64,000 bases of DNA from Centroberyx gerrardi (lineage: Eukaryota > Chordata > Actinopteri > Beryciformes > Berycidae). Below the pieces are notes generated by a model, which saw nothing but the letters and a program-made list of their open reading frames with translations, ran no database searches and was not told where the DNA came from. The position numbers were made by a program, and so were the translations under genes. How positions within the stretch are numbered: position 1 is the stretch's first letter; each line of letters begins with the position of its first letter. The stretch spans positions 25,188,980 through 25,252,979 of the forward strand of contig NC_136010.1 of the NCBI RefSeq assembly GCF_048128805.1. The letters are read 5' to 3'. This document shows, in pieces, positions 20,116 through 33,741 of the stretch.

Positions 20116-20463
20116 TAGGGATGCACCAATACCCATACTTGTTTAAGATATCGGGCCGATACCAGGCTAAAATTTGGCATCGTATAAGAGAATTTACGAA
20201 AACCCATTACCAAGACCCATGTGCAACATGTCAAGAAAAATACTTGATTTCTGCCTTTTCACACATGGAATCTGTTACATCTCTCTAATGGAGAAAAATG
20301 GATTATGTTTCAATCATTTTTGCCCAAAAACCCCAAACTTATGGTCTAAGATTATATTGTTCCACAAAAGTAATGGATCAGGCCAGCATTTGGTGTCATC
20401 TGATAGTTAAACTTTAGTGCTTGGAATTGTCAACAGTGAAAAAGTGTTATCAGTGCATCCCTA
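20116..20463. mobile_element. MITE with tagggatgcacc termini
   Basis: Starts tagggatgcaccaatac and ends gtgcatcccta, an inverted terminal repeat, enclosing about 325 AT-rich bases containing a second short inverted phrase (atatcgggccgatacca). The tagggatgcaccgat terminus is familiar from hAT-like MITEs in vertebrates; that class is from memory. Confidence 0.65.
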
Positions 20464-23395
20464 ATACAGTGTAACACGGATTATGAATAAATATAATATA
20501 ATGTTGTATAATCAGTCCCTCTTTAGACATAATTTCCAAATATTTACTAGCGATGGTACTTAGATAAGCTGCTCTCTGCAGATGTCAGAGGCTTACAGAC
20601 GATCACCTTGTGTGGTGGACCTGGGTTGAATTGCTCTCTGAAATGGATTCAATTACTTCTCTGCGTATGAATGATCTCGCCTGCCACAATGGACCCGTTT
20701 GGATTTCCCCAAATGGGCAAAGCTCGCCAATTTCTCATACAAAACAACTGCGTTGTGCTTTTATTACACAACAAATTTCATTTCGATGATTACTAGACCC
20801 AGGTTTGGTGCGTTAGGCGGTTAAGTGCTGCTCTGAGAGGGATAAGGGCCCCGTGGTGCTATGGGATACAGCAGCCTACTGCAACGACAATTTCATCAGC
20901 GCCACAGATATAGTGATAATCAGTGTCAGTGATGTCAAAATACCAAATGTAACTGGCTATAGCAACAATACCCAACAGCGCATTACTTACTGTGCCCATG
21001 GGTACAGTGGTGATGTGCTGGCCTTGTGCCGGCGGCATCATCAATGTTCCTACAATCAGAGTAAAGAATTCCCTCGTGGGTATTATGGATTTTAGAGGTT
21101 ACCAACACATGTGCGCTAACTGAAAAGTTTTCTTCCAAGTAATATACATCCATACGAATATAAAACAGGAGAAATAAGAAAGATTGCTAACTAGCGCCCT
21201 GTTACCACAAGAGTTGCCAAAGCAACCCGTAAAGCGTGGCTAGCCAATCGCGTCTTTCACCAATCAGATTGCTTGGTTGAAATAACTTGTATAAATTGCA
21301 ATAATATTCATGGTCACTGTCATAAATGTTTCAATAACAATTCATGTCATGGATGTTACAATAACAACCAATGACACTGGTGTCATTGTCTCGAGTGCTA
21401 CATTAAGTTTCATTGATGTTGGATTAACAATAATCAGTGTCAGTGTTACAAAAACGACCATGTGTCTGCCATGTCGCAGTAACAACAATTGGTTGTTACT
21501 GATGCTACATTAAGAATATTTTTTCACTGATGTAACCAAGAAGTTCTATCTAGCATGGTTGAAAGGATTTATCGGTAACATACCAAGTCACAGTACTCAG
21601 GTGACTAATATCCATGATGTAGAGGCAACATTTTGAAGCAATGTAGATGGGCAATTTTGTCAACAGTTCTCACCAACTGTATTCTTTCATGACACATTTC
21701 TTCCTTTACGCCCATTAGGTTATCCACTTTGATTTTGTCCTACCAATTTTCTATCCCTACATTGCTTATTCCCATTGTCTCGAAAAGGCGTCTAGGTGTC
21801 TTCGCCTTAAGAACGATGCAGCACTTGGGGCTTCCCTCTGAGAGAGGACACAATTCATACAGCCATGTACACGCAGCCTTAAGACATCTGTGGAGTAAAC
21901 TGCTCGCTGCATGCTGGACCGATAAACAAGAGTAAACTGCACACTAGGAGAGGGGTTCGTGAGCCAAATGAAGCTCTTAGCGCAAGTTCAAGCAGGAAGA
22001 CAATCCCTTCCGCTTTGCACACTGGGTCTCTGGCTCACAAATGAACATGCTTGGTTATCTGCTCAGGCTTTCTGTCAGCCAATGATCTTGCCTGGCAGGT
22101 GGCATTTAAACTTGCCTACCTGATTTCCTTCCTGTCATTTCAGTGTGGTGACCCCACCACTCTATGGCTCCCCAGGGGGGATCTTCAGAATTTCATTAAT
22201 TCATAGGTTTTTATCCCCTATAAATTATTTCCTGCAACGAGGTCAACGCCAAAGCTCTTTTCTTACATTGTAATAAACTGTCTTTTGTGCATCACCTTTC
22301 GTGTCTTCCCTGATTGAACTGGTTTGCAAGTCATTGCAAGCAATTTGCTTTTTTCAAAGTGAACTCAAACCATGATTTCTAATTCTGATTTTGACCTAAG
22401 TGGAAAAGTAACAGCTGCCATCCAGTCGAGCAATGTAGGTGCGTAAGAGTAGTGCGGCAGGGTGGGTAAAATACTACAATAAGGGGTTTGTTTTGAAGTA
22501 ATATTCATACAAGGGCAAGTGACAATGTCTTCATTTACCCCTATAAAACTTCAACATTTTTTATGACGAAATTTGTGATCGCACATGATCACTTCGACTC
22601 ATGGTGCTCTGCGTTTCTGTTGAATATCGAGCGAGATATCCTTTCTAATTCCACAAATCACCATGTTTCAGCGAGGAGTCATAAAAAACACAATGGATTT
22701 GCACACACTGCGATGCTCTTCCGGCACAGGGAACACTGAAACCAAGGGTAGAAATACTAGACTTGAATGCATTAGAGTCAGATGAGGTTTTGTTGTAGTC
22801 TGTTTGTTAGCAGTAATGCTATTTACATAGTTCAGTATGTACAGTAGAGAATCTCCCAGAGATGTTAGGTTCTGTAAAGCTGCGATGGGGTACTCCTTTT
22901 AATTCCTCACATTTTAAGTCCTTAGATGAAGAACCATATAAGTCCCTGTTGAAATGTTTTCAATGTTCAATGTTCTTGCCGCTATATTGTCGACTCTATT
23001 ACTTGAAGTGTAAATGTTCTTGAAAGTACATAACTTCTGCTATCCGAAACTACAAATGTGCACAACACACAAACTTAAAGTCTTTGAATAACAAGATTTG
23101 AAGACATTATCTATCGAAAAATTATAGAGGGACATATGGTTCTTCATCTGAAGGATTCGTTTAATTTCTCACACAAGTCAAGACTTTAAATACAGTAAAT
23201 CTTTTTTTTTTTATCATAAAGTTATTTGTTGAGAAAGTCGAGTGTTAAATGCACTGTACAACCTTGTATTTTTTTTTTTTTTTCAAAATATAGTTTATCC
23301 CAGTGTGTTTCTTTTTTTATTTATCTTACAGAATGCTGTACACTTAGTGTCTGCATTGAGATTGGGTGGTATCCTGATCATTGGAGAGTAGAGTA

Positions 23396-23485
23396 GAAAG
23401 AGGAGAGGAGAGGAGAGAGATGGATGGGGTGGAAAGAAGAGAAGAGAAGAGAAGAGAAGATAAGAGAAGAGAAGAGAAGAGAAGT
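23396..23485 (+). repeat. Purine tract, GAGAG and AGAAG repeats
   Basis: About 90 bases of almost pure purine in penta- and hexamer repeats, next to the candidate last LHFPL exon; CTTCT-rich in the gene's sense direction. Confidence 0.9.
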
Positions 23486-23506
23486 TGTCCAGGGCCGACG
23501 TTGCCC

Positions 23507-23560
23507 TCAGTGAAGACGCTGTACTCCGTACCTCGGCTCTCTTCTGTCCCGAACTTCAAT
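23507..23560 (-). CDS. lhfpl4: Candidate last coding exon of the LHFPL4-like gene
   Basis: A strong acceptor (cttgttttcctcag) precedes 23560. Joined to the 17-base micro-exon in phase 0 it reads [17 protein letters not shown] and stops at 23507-23509. A different frame from the same acceptor, which the micro-exon does not supply, stays open longer ([18 protein letters not shown]) and looks more protein-like. I cannot decide between them from sequence alone. Confidence 0.3.
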   Translation of the reverse strand: MEVRDRREPRYGVQRLH

Positions 23561-26500
23561 CTGAGGAAAACAAGACAGAGGATTCAAACTATTGCACCAA
23601 TTTAGTGTCCATTTTGCTGCAACTTTGGCCATAACATTTACCCCATAGGGCTCACTCACACACACACACACAAACACCATTTGATGGAGGGTCACAAAAT
23701 GCTAACTGGCTAACCAAGGCTAACGGTAATTTCTGGGCTGTTAGCATTTTGCGACCCTCGATCAAATCACTTTTTTACAGTCGTGCAGTTGTCTGACAAC
23801 AGAAACAGAAAGATATGTCAGTGACAACACCTCTATTGTGTTATATACTATGCTGAAACAAAATATGCAATGACAGAGTGGGAGGCGACAGAAAGTTGGC
23901 TTCTTAACATTGCTGGCAATGGTGAGAACCGACTTGTACCTTATTAAGACGAAGCGGAAGTTCGTCAGCCATGTTTGTGACAAGAGCCTATTACTCCAGG
24001 ATTTAGTATGGTGATATATCACCTCTTCACTAGATGTTTCTATTGGATTTCTGCTCTAATTAGCTAGCTTACGCCTCTTCATTGGGAAAATGTTATTTAT
24101 GTCAGCTACAGGCCACCGTAGGCCGTGCCAGAGAGCTGTCCATGATGTTGCAATTCCTTGGTAAGTAAAAGTCCTAGATCGCTCAATGCCCCTTTAAGTC
24201 ACTGAACCAATGGATCCACTATTCTACCAAACCAACACAAGACATGCAGGCAGGACAGAACTTACTCGTCACAATAAACAACACACCACAACAGTCCAAA
24301 TCTATGTGATGCAGAATACAGGAGCAAGTGTAAATGATCATAATATTCATAAAGTCAAAGTCGACTTACCCTTGACACAGCAAAATCTGCAAGGAAAAAA
24401 AAACAAAAACAAAAACACAAGGGTTGGTATATATGCACAGTAAGGCAACAACAGAAAAGTGCATATTTGTGCAAAACATGAATATGCTTATGTAAGTATC
24501 AGCAAAGCATTTAGGTCATCACTTACTGGTGAAAAAAAAACAACAACAAAAACCCCATTTATTTGCTATCTGTGTCTAAGTTGTACACAATTGTACACAT
24601 TTTTCATTCATTTTTTTCACAGTCTCAGTATGCTCTACTGATGCTATTTTTGTGCGCCCTCATAATGCTGTAGTTCATTTGTTTTTTTCCCATTCTTTTC
24701 ATTTATGTGCGCTTATCGCTGTGGTGTTTCTGCACTGCACTTCCCAGAGATCAGCTGTCAATCAAACTGTGTGGGCGGAGCTTGGATTTTCTGTTGATGC
24801 AGTTTGAGTTTCTCTTCTCTTGAATCACTATTGTGCTATTATAGCAATCAGAGAGGAGCAAAACACATTTATTTATGTGAAAATGTTGCGCGTTATTACT
24901 TTAAAAGATCTGTAATAAACAAGAGAAAAAAATGCAAGTTCACACAACTGATGAAGATGCGTTAAATGTGTAAGACCGTCAGTAAGGTTAATCAGATAAG
25001 AACAGAGAGACACACCCACGCTCTGGAATCTCTCCAGTTACCATGGAAACCATCATGGAGATAGATTGCTGGAGCACCGAGACATCTTATGTCACCACTC
25101 TCTCTCTCCCTCTCTCTCCCTCTCTCTCTCTTGCTTTCTCTCTATTTCTCTATATATGTTTCTCTATCTCTCGCTCACTGTGTCTGTCTTATGTCATGTC
25201 TCTCTCTCTCTCTCTCATTCTGCTTCTTTAGGTATTGTTGTACAGCGGGTTTAAACAGCCAAATCGAATAGATAATTCTCATGTAATCCACGCAAAGAAC
25301 TTTTTATTATTATTATTTTGCTTTATATCTTTCACTCTCCCCCCACTCCCCACCACTGCCTTCTTCTTCTCTCTCTGTCATCTCTCCCTTCTTGTTCTTC
25401 TTCTCTCTTTTCATACAGCTCAAACCATGCGATTCAGCTGTCCTGATGCAACATGGTGCAAACTGTCAGAAAGACTCTGGAGGACTCTCTCCCACTCTCA
25501 TACGGCACTGAAACCAGTTTCCTGAGGTCAGGTTAGAGCGGAGTCACACTTGAACTTGTTTTTTGTTAATGGTCCCCCAAATATAATGCAATACCAGTCA
25601 AACGTTTGGACACACCTGATTGAATGTACTATGTTTTTGTTTCTCTTAAAGCCATTTTGATCTGAAGGCTTACACTTAAATGCTTGAAATGTGTTTCTCA
25701 GACAAATATAAATAGTGAAGTTGATCCTATGTGTGAATTTCTTTCCAAAGCCTTTGCCTTTCCATCAAAGCAAAGGGCGGCTACTTTAAAGAATCTAAAA
25801 TATAAGATAGTTTTGATTTGTTGAACACTTTTTTTGGTCACTGCATAATTCCATTTGTGTTATTTCATAGTTTTGATGTCTACTATTATTCTAAAATGTG
25901 GAAAATAGTAAAAATAAAGAAAAATGTGGTGTGTCCAAACTTTTGACTGGTAGTGTAGCTGTTTGAAGAGCTGTTTGAATAAGGAAGCATAGTTTTAACA
26001 TATGTTTTTAATATTTACTAGGGTTAGGGTTTGACCAATATGGGTTTTGAAGCTGATACCAGTGCCAATATTTTTGGATCATGATACTTTGTGCTGATAT
26101 TCATTATCTTTGGATTGACCTGATCTAATCTTTGAATTTGACAATTTTATGCCCCCCCCAAAAAATACAAGGATTTAGATCATCATGGGACACTAAAACT
26201 CTCCATTGAAAGCCAGAGGTGGGTTAGCAGCTCCTTGAGGCAGGGTGAGGCAGGTTTTATTACAGGTTTTACAGACTGTTGAGTCAAATCCTCCCACACC
26301 ACACTGGAATGACTCCTCTGGTCAGACATCTGAGCTAAAAATAATAATAATACAAACTTATTCATTGGCGTTCCACCGACTCCTCCCTCACCTTTGTTAT
26401 CTGTCTGCAAGTCATCCAGATAGAAGTCCGTCTGCCGGTTTCCCAGGACGAAGGCCAGGAAGGAGAGGATGAGGGCGTCCAGGATGCCCATGATGGCCAG

Positions 26501-28568
26501 CATGTAGGCCCAGCGCACGGAGCAGTCGCCCAGGGAGTACTTCCCCGTCTGCTCCCCGCACATGTCCCGGATCACCTCGGCGTCCCAGCCGTCAGGGAAG
26601 ATCATGCAGCCCAGCACCAGGCACACTCCTGGGGGGAGGAGATGGAGGAGGACGGGGGGAGCGAGGAAGGAAGGAGGGGTAAAGAAAGTGAAGTTGAGGG
26701 TCAGGGAGGGGGAGTAAGAGGAGGAAGGGAACGAGGAGGAGGGAGTAAAAGATGGACGATGTGAGGAGAAAGAAAGAAAAGGGTGGGGGGACAAGGGGGA
26801 GCGGGTGAGAGACGGATGAAGAGGGAAAGAGGGAGTGGGTGAAAAAGTAGAGGTGGGACGAGCGGAGATGGAGGGAAGTAAGGGGGAGAGAGAGGGGTGA
26901 GAGATAGTTGCTGGATTTCCATGGCTATTCAGCTGATGACAATGAAATTCAGCTTACATGAATGTGAATACATCCCCGTTAAAAATGATACTGATAAATA
27001 CATAAATAGCAGACTAGGATAATGACTAACTGTACGGGCCTGAATGTGTTGCTTTCAGCTGTGGGTTTTACATGTAGGTGGAGAGGGAAATAGTGATAGC
27101 GATACCCTTACTCAAAACGTGTGGCTGCATTGCATTCTGGTCTATTGAGGCTTCTGTCAGTGGAGAAGTTGGTCTCTCTGCCTCTTCTACGATGGATTTC
27201 TCCCTGTATGATTGTTGAATCACACCTCGCTCTTTCAGTCTGAGGGACTGACACCAAAACCTGATGTTTACCGTTTTTAGATCACTGAAACATTTTCTGC
27301 TGTCAGACTGCATTGTAGCTGCTGGAAATATCCATGGGTATAAGAAAGAACCAAAGAACAAAATGGACCCAGGAATGCAAGGAACATCACCAACAACCGT
27401 TTGTAACAGTGTTAAAGTGTTTTAGGGGGGAGTTTTCCTTTAAGACTGATTCTCATGTCTTTGCATCTATGGGTGTGTGAGGTGTGTGTATCTGTGTGTG
27501 TCCGTACATATGCTTACATTTGCAGCACACGTTTGCTTAGCTGTGTGTTTCTGTGAGTGCATTCATATGTGTGTGTGCATGCTGACGCACATCTGAACCT
27601 TAACCCTGCCTCCACTACCTTCAGCCATAGGGAGACGGGCTAATCCCAGGCTGCTCTGTAGCACCAAACAGCTCATCCATCAAGGTGACTGGGCTCACAC
27701 TGTTAACTGTTTCAGTTCTACATGCACTTCGTTTCTCCAAAGGAACCTTTAATGGTAAGAAACTAAACTTTATCCAAATCCTATGTCAATCATATTATTT
27801 TCTCTGCTGATTCTAGCTCTTCATTTGAGCCTCAGCTAGTCATATATTCAAAACTTAGGTGCCATTTGGTTATGCAAGCGCCATCTCACCACCATTGAAA
27901 AATGGGACACCATATGATACCTTGTCATCATTTCCATGTCAACTAACATAACATTTCATCAGAAACATCGGAATCTTTCATCATAAGCTACACTTCGCAC
28001 ATGGTAGCTACAAATGGCAGTGAGAGGTAACTGCTTGTCACAGCCCCAGCCAGTCTGTGATGCTTTATACCAAAGGAAACCAAAGGGATGAGAGAAAGGA
28101 AGATCTAATCTTGGTGAGTCCAGCTTTCTCTGGACAGAGTGCTGCTCACTGCTGTTTAGGAGACACTTGGGATTTCACTCTTAAGTTTTGATTTGTCCCT
28201 TCCTGTGGGCAGAGAAGTGTCCATACCTAACACCATCTACAGTGAATCTACAGTGTCTCAATTAGTGGGGATAGGACACTCTTCTCTATTGCAGCCACAC
28301 TTCATGATTTAGGCTGATAAGACGGCTGCATTTTTGTGCAGAAAAATCTTGCCTAGTGCAGCTTTAAACACTGCAGATATGCACAGAATTTAGCTGACTG
28401 TGCATCAAAGCCAACACCTATACAGGTAGACAAGGTGTAAAGAGTTAACAGCGAGACAGTAGAATGATGGAATGCACGTACACATGCACAGCATACACAC
28501 AGAGACACTTGAGACTGGGCAGTAAGTCATTTAAGCAGACACACAGACGTAAATCGCACGCGTTTGCA

Positions 28569-28611
<43 letters not shown>

Positions 28612-31600
28612 ATACACAAAAGTGAGTGAATGCAACCCGCACAAATGCACAGATGCATGCATACGAAGCTCTCTGGGGAGATACACCCATGCAATTTCAA
28701 GGCTACAATGCAAATGGTAATCTATACGCTGCACCTCTCCTCATCCATCAAAGTGAGCTGCATCACTGGGGAGCTGATTGTGCCATAGTCTTTGCTTACC
28801 AGCACTGTTTAACCAGCAGTCAGCCTAAAGGAGGGACATGCATGGCAGACATCACACTGGGTCTTCATTCAAGACCGGACATGTCTTATCCACCGGCAAC
28901 GTCACTTGCGGTCCAAGATAAAACGTCAGGCGAGACGTCGATTATTACGCTTCAGCCCTACGGATGTTCAAAGGATTTAACGTCTCGAACTCAAGTGGTG
29001 TGCAGTTAACATGTGAGTGCTTTAAGTGCTGTGCGTCTGCTCTTACTTTTTGAATGTAAATGAGAGGAGGTGAGCGAGGCAAACCAATACAGACAGAGAG
29101 AGAGAGATCAGTGACTGAGATGTAAAAACACAAGAGGATGATGGCTTTGGGCTTTAACCAGATTACGCTGATCTGCTGGGAAACGGCTAAATGTACGAGG
29201 CAGAATCTTTAGAGACTGTTAGCGTCAAAGACTCGTACGTCAACAGCAAGTTTGGACAGACGGATAGACGCAACGCTCCGGAGATGTGCCCCTTTACCGC
29301 TTCCAACAAATAAAACTGCCTTTCTCTCCCTGACTGATATTCCACTGGTTTACACTTTTGAATGAGCCTTCACTGTGTTAAGTCTCGCCCCAACATCCTG
29401 TTTCAACAGGAAATACATCAAATCAAGGAAGTAAAGATGCCGTTTCATGGGGTCTTTAAAAATGTACACAAACCCCAAATTTTTCAGGCGTTTAGGACAA
29501 GGTTTTCATAAGGTGATGATTAATTTGCATTGGCTTTCAGGGAACCAGATGTGTTAAACTTTCTCCACAAAGAAACGACTAATGTCTACTTTCAATTCAG
29601 GTTAAAGGTCCCATATGGTGTAAAACAGGATTCCCCTTGCCTCTGTGATTATAAAGGAGTTGGATGGTCTATCTAAACATGGTGAAAGTTTCAAAACGCA
29701 CGGTCGCCAACTAAATCCACACAATCCATATTAGAAAAGCGAGCCTCTAAACGAGCCGTTTGGACTTCCGTAACTTTGTGGCGTCACAAAGGTTCGCTCA
29801 TTATCATTTTTGTAAGAAATAATAGACTAACAAAGTGTTTTTTTCAAAGCGGTTGAGCGGTTGTCATTGTTTATTACCGGAGAGTTTTCCCTACCTGTAG
29901 CCGCCGGGCCGCGGCGTCTCACGTTTCACTCTTGAAACGGTTAGCCAATCAGAACAGATGGTCGTTAATATTAATGAGCCTTAAAGACACAGCGACAGAA
30001 ACAGCCTGTTCTTGGTAAGGCTCAGAGAGATGCTGGAAAATGAACGTGTAAAAATGGATTGACTGTTTTTGGCACCACACACACAGCTTTGAATGGACCT
30101 CAAGACATAAAATAAAACACTGGAAAATGGTGAATATGGGACCTTTAAAAAACTTGATAACAAAAGCAATCAAAGGTGCCAAAATTGGAATTTTGAGATT
30201 TTTAAATGACTGCTACACCATTCAAACCACTGTAGGAGGATATCTGTGTTTGTGGCGTCTGCAGGAGATGGATCTAAGTGTATTAAAGCAAAGTCCATTA
30301 GTCACATGGTTGAGCCCTGTCACATTAGTGATTCTCTGTTTAACCTTCTAACCATCCGTCACAAGAGAACGCGGTCTGCAGTGTGAACACCATGCCGACA
30401 CGAGTCCCGCTTCAAGCTGAGACATCCCTCCGTTTTGGAAATTGGGACCGCTCCTCTGACAAAACGATCGGCGGCGTAATGAGAGAATATAATGAGAAAG
30501 AAATATAATGAGTATAATAAGTAATGAAAGAATATAAGCGCGATGAAAGCAATCATCGTGGGAAATCATCGAGTTATTAGCTCTTTTACGGCCTTGGCAT
30601 ACGAGATATTAACATGGATGAAAGATGATAAAATCACCTGTATTTTTTTTTTTTAACTGATTAATGAATATCAGATATTTTTTTAGGGGTGTATTCTCCC
30701 CTGGAATTAAACCCTTGTGATTGGGAGTGTCTTGAAACTCCAATATGGTGGGTGTTTTCTTTGTGTTTTTGAGATGAAATCATATAGTTTTGACAAAATG
30801 ATTGAAGAATTTTGGGTAAAAATCAATTCCAAAACGGATATATACAGCATTCTGGAATAAAACCCTTTATATTTGTGAACCACAAGGTAATGCGACAATA
30901 ATGAATCGCACCGCCACAGAGAGGGGATGCGATCTCTCCATCTTCCCCCCTCTCTCTCTCTCTCTCTCTCTTTTCAACCCCAGCGTTTACGTGGGCACCA
31001 GCGGGCTAAAAATAACTCCCACCTTCCCACAACCCAGGAAAAGCCTTTTGAAGTTGTTGGGGTAGGGGGGGGTGGGTGGGGGGGGTTTCCTCTTCCTTCC
31101 TCCTCTTTCCCTCCCTCCCTCCTTTCCTCCCTCCCTTCTTCCCCCACTCCGCTCGCCCTGCCTCCTGTCAAGATATTCCTCAACTTGTAGGGAGGAAACT
31201 TCAAAGAGGGATCTAACAGAGAGAGAGAGAGGGGAGGATGGGAGGGAGAGAAGAGAGATGGAGAGAGAGAGAGAGAAGAAGGAGAAGAGGCTGGCTCCTG
31301 CTGCTGATAGCATCCTTTATTTCCTTTCTCACTTTCATTTTCTTTTCGCGGCAGCCTTTCGCAGCTGACGGCTTCGCGGCACATCAAACCCCTGACAACA
31401 CTTGGAAATGCGTTGCCATGTCTCATCTGTGATCTATCCACTTATAAATACTTGGCACCTTCTTATTTATAGCACGCTGCAGCTATTTTTAGCCTCATTA
31501 CATAACAATTTTGTCAAACTCTCTCATCCACTCCTCTCAGCATGTCCACACAGATGCTTTTTTTCCCAGTTCCAGACAGACACAGCGTAAGAAATGATTA

Positions 31601-31706
31601 TATAAGTCTTCTAAAAATACGTCACTGTGCTATATATAAGTGTGTGTGAAGTATTTTTTGATGGGAGCAGCTCCAGGCTGCACAGTTTTTCCTCCTGAGC
31701 AGCAGC

Positions 31707-31761
<55 letters not shown>

Positions 31762-32708
31762 TTGAGTTTCATGGCCCCGGGGTTACAGTTAAACCGACTC
31801 CATCCAACACTGTGTCAAGTGTGCCGCCAGACTCATTTTACACCCAGAACTGCAGTAATTATATGTGCTTCAGATTGTCCGATCGCACCTACACACACAC
31901 ACACACACACTCATACAGGTGCGCACACACACACCCAGCTCTCTCAAACACACATATTGACACACAGTAGATATGAATGACCTTGACTCTCCAATCAAGC
32001 AACATCGACTGCCTTATTGTCCCAATGCTCTCACTGTAGCAAAATGTGTCACAAATGATTATTATTGGGAATCAACAAATTAATTCAAACAGCATATCCA
32101 CTATTAGGAAAAGAACTTATTCAAATTCAAACCAGTGTGAAAAAATAAAATTTGTTAAGGATCATCATTTAAGATTAAGATAAAGTGGTGACATTGTGTT
32201 TTTGCAATATAAACTCATGAATCTTGGGTATCATTTTTTCTAAATGAATATAGCTAACTATTATATCCCCGGTGTTATGAAAATCTCTTAACACCAATTT
32301 CATTACTTCAATTGAAGGATTATGTGGTTCTCTATGGTTTCAGAAACTAGCTGACACTTATGAAAGAGCTTATAAACCCCCTTCAAAACCTGGATCAACT
32401 CTAAAAAGACTGTATTTCTGAGTTTCTGCAAAGTTAACGCGTCACAGATGCGAGGTTTTCCGCCCGACAAAGACAAATACTAATCCGGATCATTAAAAGC
32501 GCTCAAGTCGCCTAACCCACTGAAGCCGGTGCGGTTTGAACCCGGCTGCAGTGCAGGAGCGGAGCGGCAGAGAGCGAGGTGTGAACATGATTGCATTAAG
32601 AGATCACAGAGTCCGATCCATAATGTAATAAAGCTGTCTGGGGTCGGCCCTCCCTCTGCTCCGCTGTCCAGACCTTGGCCCGCTGTCCTCCATCTATCTA
32701 ATGGACTG

Positions 32709-32752
<44 letters not shown>

Positions 32753-33316
32753 ATCGCTGAGAGGGCACTTTACAGGATGTTGCTGCCGCCAGGGTTCACT
32801 GGCCCACTTGGCAGGGAGCGTTCTCTCTCTCTTTTTTTTCTTCTTAACTTACATTCTTTCAATCTTTCTCTCTTTCGATCGCAATCTCTCTCTCTGATTC
32901 GGCATTTCTAGTATTTTTTTCTAACCTTATTTTTTTCTACAGTCCTCTACTTCTACTCTTTCTCTTTTCTCTCTCTCTTCTATTCTTCCCTCCACCATCC
33001 CCTCTCTGTCTCTCTCTCTCTCTCTCTCTCTTTCTCTTCTACTGTTCTACTGGCAGCCATTGAGCAGCTCCACGGTACAAGATCTTCACTCTGTCTCTTT
33101 TCTCTCTCTCTTCTATTCTTCCCTCCCCCCCACCCCAGCTCTCTCTCTTTCTTTCTTTCTCTTCTACTGGTGGCCATTGAGCAGCTCCACGGTACAGGAT
33201 CTTCACTCTTTCTCTTTCTCTCTCTCTCTCTCTGGTGGACATTGAGCAGCTCCATGGTACAGGATCTTCACTCTTTCTCTCTCTCTTCTCTTCTATTCTT
33301 CCCTCCACCATCCTCT

Positions 33317-33356
<40 letters not shown>

Positions 33357-33702
33357 TTCTTTCTTTCTCTTCTACTGGTGGCCACAGAGCAGCTCCATGG
33401 TACAGGATCTTCACTCTTTCTCTTTTCTCTCTCTTCTCTTCTGTTCTTCCCTCCACCATCCTCTCTCTCTCTCTCTCTTTCTCTTCTACTGATGGCCATT
33501 GAGCAGCTCCATGGTACAGGATCTTCACTCTTTCTCTCTCTCTTCTCTTCTATTCTCCCCTCCACCATCCTTTCTCTCTCTCTCTCTCTCTCTCTCACAC
33601 TCTCTCTCTCTCTTTCTCTTCTACTGGTGGCCATTGAGCAGCTCCACGGTACAGGATCTTCACTCTTTCTCTTTTCTCTCTTCTCTTCTATACTCCCTCC
33701 AC

Positions 33703-33741
<39 letters not shown>

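Larger units (their letters stand above)
18061..23506 (-). other. Putative long 3' UTR of the LHFPL4-like gene
   Basis: The minus-strand block downstream of the last candidate coding exon is AT-rich, has no supported gene and, between about 18.1 and 19.9 kb, is almost free of recognisable repeats, as expected of UTR sequence. A minus-strand AATAAA (top-strand tttatt, 18069-18074) lies at its far end. A MITE at 20116-20463 interrupts it. This is inference from position and composition. Confidence 0.3.

Noticed and set aside
26183..26922. Pro/Ser-rich extension before LHFPL exon 2
   Set aside because: The intron next to the exon is purine-rich on the + strand, and the acceptor at 26629-26630 marks the true exon edge.
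28626..29009. 127-residue plus-strand frame
   Set aside because: No recognisable domain, no splice signals, and it begins in a microsatellite flank; likely chance.
29880..29935. GC-rich patch resembling a CpG island
   Set aside because: It is internal to the palindromic MITE at 29602-30148.
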